The position numbers and the translations under genes are program-made. 64,000 nucleotides of DNA from Stutzerimonas stutzeri KOS6. GTDB lineage: Bacteria; Pseudomonadota; Gammaproteobacteria; Pseudomonadales; Pseudomonadaceae. How positions within the stretch are numbered: the stretch's first letter is position 1; each line of letters starts with the position of its first letter. Below the pieces are notes generated by a model. The model saw only the letters and a program-made list of their open reading frames with translations, had not been told where the DNA came from and made no database searches. Positions 46,963-60,914 of the stretch are shown here, in pieces. The stretch spans positions 747,281 to 811,280 of the forward strand of contig NZ_KK020675.1 in NCBI RefSeq assembly GCF_000307775.2. Reading direction: 5' to 3'.

Positions 46963-48831
46963 TTAAATCCACAGCTTCTTGAGATCGCGGCCACCGTAGA
47001 TCAGGTTGACCATGGCCCGCGTCACGATGATTGCAGTGAACATCGACGTCAGAATGCCGATCGACAGAGTAACCGCAAAGCCCTTGATGGGGCCGGTCCC
47101 CATGGCGAACAGAATGCCGCCAACCAGCAACGTGGTCAGGTTGCCATCGACGATCGCCGAAAACGCCCGATCGAAGCCCTCATGAATGGCACGCTGGATC
47201 GACATGCCATTGGCGATCTCCTCCCGGATTCGCGAGAAGATGAGGACGTTCGCGTCCACCGCCATACCCATGGTCAGCACGATACCCGCGATACCCGGCA
47301 AGGTGAGCGTGGCATTGAGCATCGACATCAACGCCGTGAGCACGACCATGTTGAATAGCAAGGCAACTGTCGCCAGAAGGCCGAAGAACTTGTAAATCAC
47401 CACCATGAAGATGGCGACGAAGAGGAAGCCCCACATCGCGGCCTGGACGCCCAGCTTGATGTTCTCTGCACCGAGACTCGGCCCGATCGTGCGCTCTTCG
47501 GCGAAGTACATCGGCGCTGCCAGACCGCCCGCACGCAACAGCAAGGCAAGCTCGGACGATTCACCCTGACCGTCGAGGCCGGTGATGCGGAACTGACTGC
47601 CGAGCGGCGACTGGATGGTCGCCAGACTGATGATCTTTTTCTCTTCCTGGAAGGTCTCGACCCGCACTTCCTGCTCGACGCCGTCGACAACCTGCCGTAC
47701 GTAGCGGGTCATCGGCCGCTGCTCGATGAAGATCACCGCCATGCTGCGCCCAACGTTGCTGCGCGTGGCACGATTCATCAGATCGCCGCCGTGTCCGTCG
47801 AGGCGAATATTGACCTGTGGGCGACCGTTTTCGTCGTAGCTGGCCTGAGCGTCGGTCACCTGATCACCAGTAATGATCAGCGTGCGCTCCAACTGAACCG
47901 GCGGACGACCCTCCTCGCGAAACTCGAACGACTCGGTGGACGCACGCGATGCGTCGGATTCAGCGGCGAGGCGGAATTCCAGGTTCGCGGTCTTGCCAAG
48001 AATGCGCTTGGCTTCGGCGGTATCCTGCACGCCTGGCAGCTCAACCACGATGCGATTGGCGCCCTGGCGCTGCACCAGCGGTTCGGCCACGCCCAGCTCG
48101 TTGACCCGGTTACGCACCGTAGTCAGGTTCTGCTTGATCGAATACTCGCGAATCTCCGCCAACTTGGCCTCGGTCAGCGTCAGGCGCAACACGTATTGCC
48201 CGTTACGCTCGCTGGTCGTCAGCTCGAAGTCAGTGAAATTCTTGCGAATCAGCGACTGCGCATTGCCGAGCGTAGCCTCGTCGGCGAAGCCCAGCTGCAC
48301 GGCGTCCTTCAGATTCGGCAGACTGCGATAACGGACGCGCTCCTTGCGCAACAGGCTCTTCACCTCGCCTTCGGACACGTTCAGGCGCGTCTCGACGGCC
48401 TTATCCATGTCGACTTCCAACAGGAAGTGCACACCGCCGGAAAGGTCCAGGCCCAGCTTCATCGGACTTGCGCCAAGGTTGCGCAGCCAGTCCGGGGTGG
48501 TCGGCGCGAGGTTCAGCGCAACGACGTAGGCATCGCCTAGCGTGCGGCGGACGATGTCCTTCGCAGGCAGCTGATCGTCCTGACGCTCGAGGCGGACAAG
48601 GCCACCACGACCCTGCTCATCCAGCGACGCGGACTTGACCGCGATACCGCCCTCCTCAAGCGCCTTGCTGATGCGCTCGAGGTCTGCCGCTCCGATTTCC
48701 TGCGCCGTGCTGGCGCCGGTAACCTGGATTGCAGGATCGTCCGGATAGAGATTGGGCGCCGAGTAAACGAAGGCGACCGCGAGCACTGCCAGAATCAGCA
48801 GGTATTTCCAGAGTGGGAATCTATTGAGCAT
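46963..48831 (-). CDS. secD: Protein-export membrane protein SecD
   Basis: The 622-residue protein has an N-terminal TM (YLLILAVLAVAFVYSAPNLY), large periplasmic P1 domain and the D1-D6 motifs (LGLDLSGGVHFLLEVDMD, LELPGVQDTAEAKRILGKTA). Five C-terminal helices include ANVLIFSRIREEIANGMS. It works with SecF and YajC in preprotein export. It is 64 bases after yajC. The periplasmic loop is slightly longer than in E. coli. Confidence 0.97.
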   Translation of the reverse strand: MLNRFPLWKYLLILAVLAVAFVYSAPNLYPDDPAIQVTGASTAQEIGAADLERISKALEEGGIAVKSASLDEQGRGGLVRLERQDDQLPAKDIVRRTLGDAYVVALNLAPTTPDWLRNLGASPMKLGLDLSGGVHFLLEVDMDKAVETRLNVSEGEVKSLLRKERVRYRSLPNLKDAVQLGFADEATLGNAQSLIRKNFTDFELTTSERNGQYVLRLTLTEAKLAEIREYSIKQNLTTVRNRVNELGVAEPLVQRQGANRIVVELPGVQDTAEAKRILGKTANLEFRLAAESDASRASTESFEFREEGRPPVQLERTLIITGDQVTDAQASYDENGRPQVNIRLDGHGGDLMNRATRSNVGRSMAVIFIEQRPMTRYVRQVVDGVEQEVRVETFQEEKKIISLATIQSPLGSQFRITGLDGQGESSELALLLRAGGLAAPMYFAEERTIGPSLGAENIKLGVQAAMWGFLFVAIFMVVIYKFFGLLATVALLFNMVVLTALMSMLNATLTLPGIAGIVLTMGMAVDANVLIFSRIREEIANGMSIQRAIHEGFDRAFSAIVDGNLTTLLVGGILFAMGTGPIKGFAVTLSIGILTSMFTAIIVTRAMVNLIYGGRDLKKLWI

Positions 48832-48895
48832 GACGCAGCCCGTTTAATGAACGCGGGGCGCCTTGCGCGCCCCGTCGGTGTTGAATGAAGTCAGC

Positions 48896-49225
48896 TCAGA
48901 TGGCTTTCAGAGTGCCCTTGGGCAACGTTGCGGCGATCGCCACTTTCTGGAACTTCAGCTCAACGTTGTCGGACACTTCGATCACCACGAAATCATCGGC
49001 GACCTTGGTGACCTTGCCGGCGATACCGCCGGAGGTGACCACCTCGTCGCCCTTCTGCAGGCCGGCGATCAGGTTCTTGTGTTCCTTGGCACGCTTGGAC
49101 TGGGGGCGCCAGATCATCAGGTAGAAGATGACCAGAAAACCGACCAGAAAGACCCACTCGAAACCGGTGCCGGCAGGACCAGCGGCAGCCTCCTGGGCAT
49201 AGGCGGCGGGAATCAGAAAGCTCAT
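48896..49225 (-). CDS. yajC: YajC, Sec translocon accessory protein
   Basis: YajC (109 residues) associates with SecDF and YidC. One membrane segment (EWVFLVGFLVIFYLMIWRPQ) is followed by the conserved RPQSKRAKEHKNLIAGLQKGDEVV-type cytoplasmic domain, seen here near residues 43-66. It begins 42 bases after tgt in the queA-tgt-yajC-secD-secF run, the standard gamma-proteobacterial arrangement. Confidence 0.96.
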   Translation of the reverse strand: MSFLIPAAYAQEAAAGPAGTGFEWVFLVGFLVIFYLMIWRPQSKRAKEHKNLIAGLQKGDEVVTSGGIAGKVTKVADDFVVIEVSDNVELKFQKVAIAATLPKGTLKAI

Positions 49226-49267
49226 GTAGCACTCCTGTTGCAGAAAGGATTGTTTTGTTCTGGCACG

Positions 49268-51447
<2,180 letters not shown>

Positions 51448-51558
51448 GATCAGGTTCGGGACGCGGAAAGGGCGCAAATATTATCTGAAACACGTCGATC
51501 TGGCCACGCCAAACGATTGACCACCGCCTACGGCATCCCTATACTGCGCCGCCACTGT

Positions 51559-51645
51559 GCCTCGATGGCGGAATCGGTAGACGCAGCGGATTCAAAATCC
51601 GCCGTTGGTAACAACGTGAGAGTTCGAGTCTCTCTCGAGGCACCA
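51559..51645 (+). tRNA. tRNA-Leu (anticodon CAA)
   Basis: An 87-base class II tRNA includes the encoded CCA. The acceptor stem GCCTCGA pairs with TCGAGGC, the D-arm reads GGCGGAATCGGTAGACGC, and the anticodon loop TTCAAAA between GCGGA and TCCGC gives CAA. The long variable arm is GTTG-GTAA-CAAC, and the T-arm contains AGTTCGAGTC. It decodes the rare leucine codon UUG. Confidence 0.95.
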
Positions 51646-52124
51646 TCAGTGAATCGCTAAGATGCAGGCCGGTCATCGAACCTGTGATCATATGGCAGCA
51701 AGGCGATGGCCTACGCTGCGATGCTTGGGCGAAAGCAGCGCTGCACCTGTCGTCACTCGACATGACGCACCAGCAGCAAGACCGATCATTGCTTCACCGC
51801 GTATCCGCAGACTGACGTCCGATACCGACTCAGCCCGCCAGCGGCCCCGACCCTGTCGCAACAGTGAGTCGCAGCCGCCTCAAAAAAGCGCAGAATTGGC
51901 GCCGCCTGAACAGGCAAATTCTATGGCTCCGAGGGCTTGGCATTCCCTGGCGAGTTATCGTAGAGTGTGCCCACTGTGTTTGCATGGGTCGCTGTTGAAT
52001 CGTGACCTGGTGCAGTAGATCTTCAGATCCGCTACTCCGCTCGACTCTCTTACTCCTTGCAACCAGTTCCAGCTTCCTGCTCTGCGGGGGCAATTCTACT
52101 TTTGAGTTTCAAGGATACAAAGAC
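51646..52124. other. tRNA-Leu to cold-shock gene gap with a long csp leader
   Basis: No credible gene lies here; the plus-strand open frame at 51662-52018 has no start signal or family resemblance. A good promoter at 51937-51966 implies a csp leader of about 150 bases, typical for cold-shock genes. Confidence 0.5.
51937..51966 (+). promoter_or_regulatory. Predicted promoter of the cold-shock gene
   Basis: TTGGCA (51937-51942) and TAGAGT (51961-51966) are separated by 18 bases. The start site near 51973 would give a leader of about 150 bases before ATG 52125. Confidence 0.5.
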
Positions 52125-52337
52125 ATGTCGAATCGTCAGAACGGTACCGTCAAGTGGTTTAACGACGAGAAAGGTTTTGGTTTCATCACTCCCGAGAGCG
52201 GTCCGGATCTGTTCGTGCACTTCCGCGCGATCGAAGGCAACGGCTTCAAGAGCCTGAAAGAAGGCCAGAAAGTCAGCTTCATCGCAGTGCAAGGTCAAAA
52301 GGGCATGCAGGCAGACCAGGTTCAGATCCTGGGCTAA
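52125..52337 (+). CDS. CspA-family cold-shock protein
   Basis: The 70-residue protein is a single cold-shock domain with both RNA-binding motifs, [12 protein letters not shown] (RNP1) and LFVHF (RNP2). It has the typical ending [12 protein letters not shown]. Such proteins bind single-stranded nucleic acids and melt RNA structure. The start at ATG 52125 ([12 protein letters not shown]) lies in the standard place; the frame's upstream part is leader. A strong terminator follows. Confidence 0.95.
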   Translation: MSNRQNGTVKWFNDEKGFGFITPESGPDLFVHFRAIEGNGFKSLKEGQKVSFIAVQGQKGMQADQVQILG

Positions 52338-52350
52338 GCCTCCTCTCCGA

Positions 52351-52383
52351 AAGCCCCTGATGGCAACATCAGGGGCTTTTTTA
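52351..52383 (+). terminator. Rho-independent terminator of the cold-shock gene
   Basis: The perfect stem AAGCCCCTGATG-GCAA-CATCAGGGGCTT (52351-52378) is followed by TTTTTT, a textbook terminator 13 bases after the stop. Confidence 0.95.
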
Positions 52384-52433
52384 TGCGCGCGATTCCGTAG
52401 AATGCTCCACCCGACCACTCATCGAGATACGTA

Positions 52434-52931
52434 ATGCGCCGACACCTGCTAAGCCCGCAGGGCCAATTCCCCGCAGCCGGCCTGCTGCGCCGGCTAGCGG
52501 CCATGTTCTACGACAGCCTGCTGTGCATCGCACTGATGATGGTGATCACCCTGCTCTACCAGCAGGTGCTGCTGCGCCTGCTCTACGGCAGCGAGCAGCT
52601 CAAGGCGCTGGCCGACACCGGTGGACTGGACATCGACCCGCTCTTGTCGACTTTGCTGCTGTTCTGCCTGTTCGGCTTCTTTGCGAAGTTCTGGACCCAT
52701 AACGGCCAGACACTGGGCATGCAGGTCTGGGGCATACGCATCCAGAATGCCGACGGCAGCGCCATCGACCTGTGGCAGGCACTGCTGCGCTTCCTGATCG
52801 CGATCATCTCCTGGCTTTGCCTGGGAATGGGCTACTGGTGGATGCTGGTGGACAAGCGCAAGCGCACCTGGCACGACATCTATTCCGAGAGCCAGGCCGT
52901 CCAGCTCCCGAAGAATATCCATAAGAAATAG
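52434..52931 (+). CDS. RDD family membrane protein
   Basis: The 165-residue protein has three membrane segments (SLLCIALMMVITLLYQQVLL, LLSTLLLFCLFGFFAKFW and FLIAIISWLCLGMGYWWMLV). Pfam RDD signatures include LLRRLAAMFYDSLL near the start and the Asp in KRKRTWHDIYSESQ near the end. RDD proteins have no single known role; some act in ion tolerance or Na+/H+ exchange. It converges on lptG. Confidence 0.9.
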   Translation: MRRHLLSPQGQFPAAGLLRRLAAMFYDSLLCIALMMVITLLYQQVLLRLLYGSEQLKALADTGGLDIDPLLSTLLLFCLFGFFAKFWTHNGQTLGMQVWGIRIQNADGSAIDLWQALLRFLIAIISWLCLGMGYWWMLVDKRKRTWHDIYSESQAVQLPKNIHKK

Positions 52932-52999
52932 CGACAAGCCGGGATTCGCTCCCGACGCGAGGAGCCTTTCGAGCGTTCCTTGCAGCTTTGCTGCCGTTC

Positions 53000-54061
53000 T
53001 TATCCCGCCCGGCGCAGCAGCCAGATACCAACCAGCGCGCAAGCACCGGCCGGCAACACCACGGCAAGCAATGGCGAGAAGCCGAACACCTGGCTTGCCG
53101 GGCCAAGCAGATCCTGAATGATGCGGAAGACGAAGCCGACCACAACGCCGGTAAAGATTCGCTGCCCGAGCGTCACGGAACGCAGCGGCCCGAAGATGAA
53201 GGAAATTGCCAGCAAGACCAGCGCAACGGTGACCGCGGGTTGCAGAAGCTTGGTCCAGAAAGCCAGCCAGTAACGCGCATTGTTCAGGCCCTGCTCACCC
53301 AGATAGTGGATATAGCGCCACAGACCGGTGATGGACAGCGCCTCGGGCTCCATTACCACCGTGCCGAGCAGCTGCGGAGTCAGCTGCACGTCCCAACGCT
53401 CGTCCTTCGCGCGCACCACCTCGGTGTGGTCGCCACGAAAATGCGTGGTCGAAATATTTTCGAGCCGCCAGTAATCCTCCTGATAGCTGGCACGGCGAGC
53501 AAAACTGGACGACAGCAGACGACGTTCATCGTCGAAGCGATAACGCGTCACCCCGACCAGAACCCCACCGGGCTGCACCGCATTGACATGGACGAACTCG
53601 TTTTCCTGCCGATGCCAGAGACCACGCTTGCTGCTCTGCGCCTCACCCTCCCCCTGCGCCAGTGAGCGCCGGGCCTGGGCGATGTCCTCCGCCCAGGGCG
53701 CCGCGTATTCGCCGATCAGGATGCCGGCCACCAGCAGCACCAGCATCGGCTTCATCACCGCCAGCACGATACGCCCCAGCGAGACTCCGGCAGCCCGCAT
53801 GACAGTCAGCTCGCTGCTGCTGGCGAGCGTGCCAAGGCCGATCAGGCAACCGATCAACGCCGCCATCGGCAGCATTTCGTAAAGCCGACGCGGCGACGTC
53901 AGCAGCACGTACTCGAGGGCATCGGTCAGACCGTACCCACCCTGCACATCACCCAGCTCGTCGATGAAGGCGAACAGCAGTGCCAGGCCGACGATGATGC
54001 CCAACACACTGAGAATGGCAAAAAAGACATGGACGCCAATATAGCGATCGAGCTTAACCAC
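53000..54061 (-). CDS. lptG: LPS export permease LptG (GTG start)
   Basis: LptG pairs with LptF and LptB2 to extract lipopolysaccharide from the inner membrane. The 353-residue protein has six helices and a periplasmic beta-jellyroll (about residues 120-260, HRQENEFVHVNAVQPGGVLV). The start is GTG 54061 (VKLDRYIGVHVFFAILSVLG), overlapping the lptF stop by eight bases, so the pair is translationally coupled. Confidence 0.95.
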   Translation of the reverse strand: MVKLDRYIGVHVFFAILSVLGIIVGLALLFAFIDELGDVQGGYGLTDALEYVLLTSPRRLYEMLPMAALIGCLIGLGTLASSSELTVMRAAGVSLGRIVLAVMKPMLVLLVAGILIGEYAAPWAEDIAQARRSLAQGEGEAQSSKRGLWHRQENEFVHVNAVQPGGVLVGVTRYRFDDERRLLSSSFARRASYQEDYWRLENISTTHFRGDHTEVVRAKDERWDVQLTPQLLGTVVMEPEALSITGLWRYIHYLGEQGLNNARYWLAFWTKLLQPAVTVALVLLAISFIFGPLRSVTLGQRIFTGVVVGFVFRIIQDLLGPASQVFGFSPLLAVVLPAGACALVGIWLLRRAG

Positions 54062-55175
54062 GAGCCACCTCCCGCTGCACGCGGCGTTTAGTCATTCGCA
54101 ACCTGATCGGCTCCCAGAAAAGCAGCAGCAGGCCTATCGCCAGAAACAGGCCATGCACCCACCACAGCCCCAGTGCCATTGGCATACGCCCCTTGTCCAG
54201 CGCACCACGGGCGGCGATCAACAGCGCCAGATAGGTCATGTACAGGAGAATCGCGGGCAACAACTTGAGAAAGCGCCCCTGCCGCGGATTTACCTTTGCC
54301 AGCGGTACGGCAAGCACCGTGACGATGAACACCAGCAGCGGAAGCGACAGACGCCACTGCAGCTCGGTCTGATGACGAATATTGTCGCTACCCAGCAACT
54401 CACGGGTCGGCAACGCCTCGCGCTCACTCAACTCGGCGGCCACTTCCGGCTTGGGCAGCAGCACCCCATAGGTGTCGTACTGGATCGCACGGTAGTCGGC
54501 CTGCCCCGGATTGCCATCGTAGCGATAGCCATTCTCGAGAATCAGGTAGCGACTGCCATCGGGCTGGATTTCCTGCCGCCCGCTTTCGGCCACCAGCACC
54601 GATAGCCCGCTCTGCTTGCCGGTCTCGCGCGACACGCTGGTTTCGGAAATGAATACCCCGCCCAGTTCGCTGCGGTCTGCCGACAACTCACGGGTATAGG
54701 TTACCCGCGAGCCACCACGCAGCGTCTGGAAGCGGCCGGGCACCAGGGTGTCGAATTCGGTCAGCGAATCCTGCTGATTGAGAATGCGCTCGACCTCGGC
54801 AATTCCCTGCGGAGCCAGGCCCAGGCTCAGCCAACCGACCAGCGCCGCGACCAACGCAGCCGGCGCCAGGCTGTAACACAACAGGCGCCGCTGACTCATG
54901 CCCGTGGCGGACAGCACGGTCATCTCGCTTTCCAGATACAAGCGCCCGTAGGCCAGCAGGATGCCGAGGAACAGCCCGAGCGGCAGGATCAGCTGCAGGA
55001 AACCGGGCAGACGAAAGCCCATGATCAGCAGCAGCACGCCGGGATCGAGCACCCCCTGCGCGGCCTGGGCCAGGTACTTGATGAAACGGCCGCTCATGAT
55101 GATCACCAGCAGCACGGCGCTGACCGCGCTCATGGTGACCAGCAGCTCTCGGGACAGGTAACGAAAGACGATCAA
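54054..55175 (-). CDS. lptF: LPS export permease LptF (probable TTG start)
   Basis: LptF is the partner of LptG in the LptB2FG ABC transporter. The 373-residue protein has the conserved IVFRYLSRELLVTMSAVSAV start and an Arg/Lys-rich end. No ATG fits; TTG 55175 is favoured because GGAG stands eight bases upstream, while GTG 55184 sits too near that GGAG. Either choice changes only three residues. Confidence 0.93.
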   Translation of the reverse strand: MIVFRYLSRELLVTMSAVSAVLLVIIMSGRFIKYLAQAAQGVLDPGVLLLIMGFRLPGFLQLILPLGLFLGILLAYGRLYLESEMTVLSATGMSQRRLLCYSLAPAALVAALVGWLSLGLAPQGIAEVERILNQQDSLTEFDTLVPGRFQTLRGGSRVTYTRELSADRSELGGVFISETSVSRETGKQSGLSVLVAESGRQEIQPDGSRYLILENGYRYDGNPGQADYRAIQYDTYGVLLPKPEVAAELSEREALPTRELLGSDNIRHQTELQWRLSLPLLVFIVTVLAVPLAKVNPRQGRFLKLLPAILLYMTYLALLIAARGALDKGRMPMALGLWWVHGLFLAIGLLLLFWEPIRLRMTKRRVQREVARG

Positions 55176-55346
55176 ACCAGACACTCCAGGGTTGTCAGGC
55201 TCTGGCGGCAACGCTCAAACTAGCCGCCAGTTGCCGGCCTGCCGCAGCAGACCGTTGGAAATGGGTAATAGCGAACCGGCCGGACGCGGATGGCCGCGTC
55301 GTCACGATCACTGCAAGCGCGGTCGATCGCAACGTTTCTAGCCTAG

Positions 55347-56930
<1,584 letters not shown>

Positions 56931-57005
56931 GATGCGCTCGATCGTCGTGCATGATTCCATCGGCCGCAGCCACCTCGCGTGGCCCGGCCCGGGTGGAACG
57001 CGCCC

Positions 57006-57425
57006 ATGACGCGTGTCGAGTTCTACGTGCTGCCGGACGACAACCCGCTCGGCCGCCTGCGGGCGGCCTGCCAGCTGGCGGCCAAGGGTTGGCAGCACGG
57101 CATGCAGGTGTTCATCCGCTGCGCTGACGAGACACAATCCAGCCAGCTGGATGAGCTGCTCTGGAGCTTTCGCGCCGAGCGCTTCATTCCTCATGGGCAG
57201 CACGCCGACGATCCGCAGGTCCCCGTGGTCATCGGCCTCGAGCAGGCGCCTGCGTTTGCCCAGGGCCTCCTGATCAACCTGGCGTCGACGCTTTCGTCAC
57301 ACATCGACCGGTTCAGCCGAGTCATCGAGATCGTCAACCAGGAGCCTCAGTTGCTGACCGCCTGCCGGGAGAATTTCCGCCTGTATCGACGCCAGGGCTA
57401 TGATCCGCAAAGAGTCGAGCTCTAG
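57006..57425 (+). CDS. holC: DNA polymerase III chi subunit HolC
   Basis: HolC links the clamp-loader to SSB. The 139-residue protein has the chi signature (RVEFYVLPDDNPLGRLRAAC, ADDPQVPVVIGLE, LINLASTLSSHIDRFSRVIE). The start is ATG 57006, since the frame's earlier nine residues overlap a non-conserved stretch. It is 75 bases after pepA and precedes the small protein and valS, as in other pseudomonads. Confidence 0.94.
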   Translation: MTRVEFYVLPDDNPLGRLRAACQLAAKGWQHGMQVFIRCADETQSSQLDELLWSFRAERFIPHGQHADDPQVPVVIGLEQAPAFAQGLLINLASTLSSHIDRFSRVIEIVNQEPQLLTACRENFRLYRRQGYDPQRVEL

Positions 57426-57504
57426 CAGGTCGACCTTCCTCATTCGACAGCAAGGGATAACCCCTGGCAGCAGCCGGGATGCTCCAGCCCCGGAAACCTT
57501 CGAG

Positions 57505-57876
57505 ATGACACCGAAAGCCCCGAACAAACCTGCCGAACTGCTGAGTGACCTCGAGTCCATTCGCGCCCTGCTGGGCGACGACTTTCCTGATGCCCCCGCG
57601 AACAGCGGCGCGCTGGACCCGGACAGCATCCCGCTACTGTCCGATATCGTCGAGTTCGCCCCAGGCGACTCCGGCAATGCCGACGAGCCACGCGAGACCA
57701 GCGTCCGCAGCGCCTTCCGCTCGCTGGCCGAGCGACACATCGACCACGAACTGCGCACCGCGGCCAACCTGATTCTGCAGGAAGTGATCGACGACTTCGT
57801 GCCGCAGATCGAGGCGGAGCTCAAGCGCCGCCTGGAAGCACGGATCGAGACCCTGGTCCGCACGCCCCGCCCCTGA
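57505..57876 (+). CDS. Conserved pseudomonad protein of unknown function between holC and valS
   Basis: The 123-residue acidic protein has an N-terminal helical stretch (PAELLSDLESIRALLGDDF) and a disordered acidic linker (DIVEFAPGDSGNADE). The C-terminal amphipathic helix ends in arginines (ERHIDHELRTAANLILQEVI, EAELKRRLEARIETLVRTPR). It shares no named domain that I recognise. Position in holC-X-valS is, to my memory, typical of pseudomonads. Start ATG 57505 is uncertain; the frame opens 35 codons earlier and overlaps holC. Confidence 0.7.
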   Translation: MTPKAPNKPAELLSDLESIRALLGDDFPDAPANSGALDPDSIPLLSDIVEFAPGDSGNADEPRETSVRSAFRSLAERHIDHELRTAANLILQEVIDDFVPQIEAELKRRLEARIETLVRTPRP

Positions 57877-58008
57877 GCGCCCGAGCCGTCCTCGCGCCAG
57901 TCCGCATTCAAGACAATCCGCACTTAATAGGCACAGCCGTAAACCTCGAGGCTGTTTGCCTTTATACTTGCGCGTTTTTCCGACCAGCCGTTTTAAGGGT
58001 CCCGCCGC

Positions 58009-60858
58009 ATGGACAAGACCTACCAGCCGCACGCCATCGAGACTTCCTGGTACCAGACCTGGGAATCGAACAACTATTTCGCCCCGCAAGGTTCCGGCCA
58101 GCCCTACACCATCATGATCCCGCCGCCGAACGTCACCGGCAGCCTGCACATGGGCCACGGCTTCAACAACGCCATCATGGATGCGCTGATCCGCTGGCGC
58201 CGCATGCAGGGCCGCAACACCCTGTGGCAGCCGGGCACCGACCATGCCGGTATCGCTACCCAGATGGTGGTCGAGCGCCAGCTGGCCGCCCAGGGCACCA
58301 GCCGTCACGACCTCGGACGCGAAAAGTTTCTCGACAAGGTCTGGCAATGGAAGGAGGAATCCGGCGGCACCATCACCCGCCAGATCCGCCGCCTCGGCTC
58401 CTCGGTGGACTGGTCGCGCGAACGCTTCACCATGGACGAAGGGCTGTCCGAAGCGGTCAAGGAAGCCTTCGTACGGCTGCATGAAGACGGTCTGATCTAC
58501 CGCGGCAAGCGCCTGGTCAACTGGGACACCAAGCTGCACACCGCCATTTCCGATCTCGAAGTGGAGAACCATGACGAGAAGGGTCACCTCTGGCACCTGC
58601 GCTACCCGCTGGCCGATGGCTGCAAGACCGCCGATGGCCTGGACTACCTGGTGGTCGCCACCACCCGCCCGGAAACCGTGCTCGGCGACACTGCCGTGGC
58701 GGTGCACCCCGAGGACGAGCGCTACAAGAGCCTGATCGGCCGCCACGTCATGCTGCCGCTGGTGAACCGCCTGATCCCGATCATCGCCGACGACTACGTC
58801 GACCTGGAGTTCGGTACCGGCTGCGTGAAGATCACCCCGGCGCATGATTTCAACGACTACGAGGTCGGCAAGCGTCATAACCTGCCGCTGATCAACATCT
58901 TCGACCAGAACGCCTGCGTACTGGCCCGCGCCCAGGTGTTCAACATCGACGGTTCGGTGAACGACAAGATCGACGGCAGCCTGCCGGACGGCTATGCGCA
59001 CATGGACCGCTTCGATGCGCGCAAGGCCATCGTCGCCGAGTTCGAGGCCATGAGCCTGCTGGAGAAGATCGACGACCACGCGTTGAAAGTGCCGCGCGGC
59101 GACCGCTCGGGCACCATCATCGAGCCGTGGCTGACCGACCAGTGGTACGTCTCCACCAAGCCGCTGGCCGAGAAGGCCATCGCCGCCGTGGAAAGCGGCG
59201 AGATCCAGTTCGTGCCCAAGCAGTACGAGAACATGTACTTCAGCTGGATGCGCGACATCCAGGACTGGTGCATCAGCCGTCAGCTCTGGTGGGGCCATCG
59301 CATTCCGGCCTGGTACGACGAAGCCGGCAACGTCTACGTCGGCCGTGACGAAGCCGAGGTACGCAAGAAGTACGGCATTCGCAACGACGAGCCGCTGCGC
59401 CAGGACGAGGACGTGCTGGACACCTGGTTCAGCTCCGGCCTGTGGACCTTCTCCACCCTCGGCTGGCCGCAGCAGACCGAGTTCCTCAAGACCTTCCACC
59501 CGACAGACGTGCTAGTCACCGGCTTCGACATCATCTTCTTCTGGGTCGCCCGGATGATCATGCTGTCGACCCACCTGACCGGGCAGATTCCGTTCAAGAC
59601 CGTCTATGTGCACGGCCTGGTGCGCGACGGCCAGGGCCAGAAGATGTCCAAATCCAAGGGCAACGTGCTCGATCCGCTGGACATCGTCGACGGTATTACC
59701 CTGGACGAACTGCTGACCAAGCGCACCAGCGGCATGATGCAGCCCAAGCTGGCCGAGAAGATCGCCAAGCAGACCCGCGCCGAGTTCCCAGAGGGCATCG
59801 CCAGCTACGGCACCGATGCCCTGCGTTTCACCTTCTGCTCGCTGGCCTCCACCGGCCGCGACATCAAGTTCGACATGGGTCGCGTCGAGGGTTATCGCAA
59901 CTTCTGCAACAAGATCTGGAACGCCGCCAACTTCGTCTTCGAGAACACCGAAGGCAAGGATACCGGCGTCAATGACGAGACAGCGGCCGACGCTCCGGTC
60001 GAACTGTCCTCGGTGGATCGCTGGATCATCTCCGCGCTGCAGCGTACCGAGGCCGAAGTGACCCGCCAGCTGGAGGCGTTCCGCTTCGACCTGGCCGCTC
60101 AGGCGCTGTACGAGTTCATCTGGGACGAGTACTGCGCCTGGTACCTGGAGCTGGTCAAGCCGCTGCTGTGGGACGAGACCGCAAGCGCCGAACGCCAGCG
60201 CGGTACCCGCCGCACCTTGGTGCGCGTTCTGGAAACCGCGCTGCGCCTGGCACACCCGTTCATGCCGTTCATCACCGAGGAGATCTGGCAGCGCGTGGCG
60301 CCGCTCGCCGGCAAGTCCGGCCCGACGCTGATGCTCCAGCCCTGGCCGGAATTCGACCCGGAGCGCATAGACGAAGCCGCCGAAGGCGATATCGAGTGGG
60401 TCAAGGCCTTCATGCTGGGCATCCGCCAGATCCGTGGCGAGATGAACATCTCCATGGCCAAGCGCATCGACGTGGTGCTGGGCAATGCCAGCGAATCCGA
60501 TCAGCGTCGCCTGGCCGACAACGAGCCGCTGCTGAAAAAGCTGGCCAAGCTGGAAAGCGTGCGTCTGCTCGGTGCAGGCGAACAAGCGCCACTGTCGGCC
60601 ATCGCCCTGGTCGGCGACATGCAGGTATTGGTACCAATGGCCGGGCTTATCGACAAGGATGCCGAACTGGCCCGTCTGGACAAGGAAATTGCCCGCCTGG
60701 ACGGCGAGGTCAAGCGCGTTGGCGGCAAGCTCGGCAATGCCGGCTTCGTCGACAAGGCTCCCGCCGAGGTGATCGACAAGGAACGCGCCAAGCTGGCCGA
60801 GGCCGAGCAGGCCAGGGCCAAGCTGCAGGAGCAGCGCGAGCGCATCGCAACGCTCTGA
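58009..60858 (+). CDS. valS: Valyl-tRNA synthetase
   Basis: ValS charges tRNA-Val and edits threonine. The 949-residue class I synthetase has the HIGH-type motif HMGH at residues 47-50 (GSLHMGHGF), the editing CP1 domain near residues 190-330, the KMSKS motif near residue 545 ([10 protein letters not shown]) and the anticodon domain. It ends in a coiled-coil ([20 protein letters not shown]). The terminator follows 22 bases after the stop. Confidence 0.97.
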   Translation: MDKTYQPHAIETSWYQTWESNNYFAPQGSGQPYTIMIPPPNVTGSLHMGHGFNNAIMDALIRWRRMQGRNTLWQPGTDHAGIATQMVVERQLAAQGTSRHDLGREKFLDKVWQWKEESGGTITRQIRRLGSSVDWSRERFTMDEGLSEAVKEAFVRLHEDGLIYRGKRLVNWDTKLHTAISDLEVENHDEKGHLWHLRYPLADGCKTADGLDYLVVATTRPETVLGDTAVAVHPEDERYKSLIGRHVMLPLVNRLIPIIADDYVDLEFGTGCVKITPAHDFNDYEVGKRHNLPLINIFDQNACVLARAQVFNIDGSVNDKIDGSLPDGYAHMDRFDARKAIVAEFEAMSLLEKIDDHALKVPRGDRSGTIIEPWLTDQWYVSTKPLAEKAIAAVESGEIQFVPKQYENMYFSWMRDIQDWCISRQLWWGHRIPAWYDEAGNVYVGRDEAEVRKKYGIRNDEPLRQDEDVLDTWFSSGLWTFSTLGWPQQTEFLKTFHPTDVLVTGFDIIFFWVARMIMLSTHLTGQIPFKTVYVHGLVRDGQGQKMSKSKGNVLDPLDIVDGITLDELLTKRTSGMMQPKLAEKIAKQTRAEFPEGIASYGTDALRFTFCSLASTGRDIKFDMGRVEGYRNFCNKIWNAANFVFENTEGKDTGVNDETAADAPVELSSVDRWIISALQRTEAEVTRQLEAFRFDLAAQALYEFIWDEYCAWYLELVKPLLWDETASAERQRGTRRTLVRVLETALRLAHPFMPFITEEIWQRVAPLAGKSGPTLMLQPWPEFDPERIDEAAEGDIEWVKAFMLGIRQIRGEMNISMAKRIDVVLGNASESDQRRLADNEPLLKKLAKLESVRLLGAGEQAPLSAIALVGDMQVLVPMAGLIDKDAELARLDKEIARLDGEVKRVGGKLGNAGFVDKAPAEVIDKERAKLAEAEQARAKLQEQRERIATL

Positions 60859-60880
60859 TCCGCAAAGCGGCAAAAAATGA

Positions 60881-60914
60881 AAAGGCCAGCCCGAAAGGTG
60901 CTGGCCTTTTTGCT
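60881..60914 (+). terminator. Terminator of valS
   Basis: The stem AAAGGCCAGC-CCGAAAGGT-GCTGGCCTTT (60881-60909) is followed by TTTGCTT, an intrinsic terminator just after valS. Confidence 0.9.

Noticed and set aside
51539..51763. Minus-strand short frame over tRNA-Leu (contains VPRERLELSRCYQRR)
   Set aside because: This is the usual false protein produced by reading tRNA-Leu antisense.
51662..52018. Plus-strand frame of 118 codons between tRNA-Leu and the cold-shock gene
   Set aside because: It has no ribosome-binding site or similarity and covers the proposed csp promoter.
57634..59499. Minus-strand open frame of about 620 codons over valS
   Set aside because: Antisense to the valyl-tRNA synthetase core motifs.
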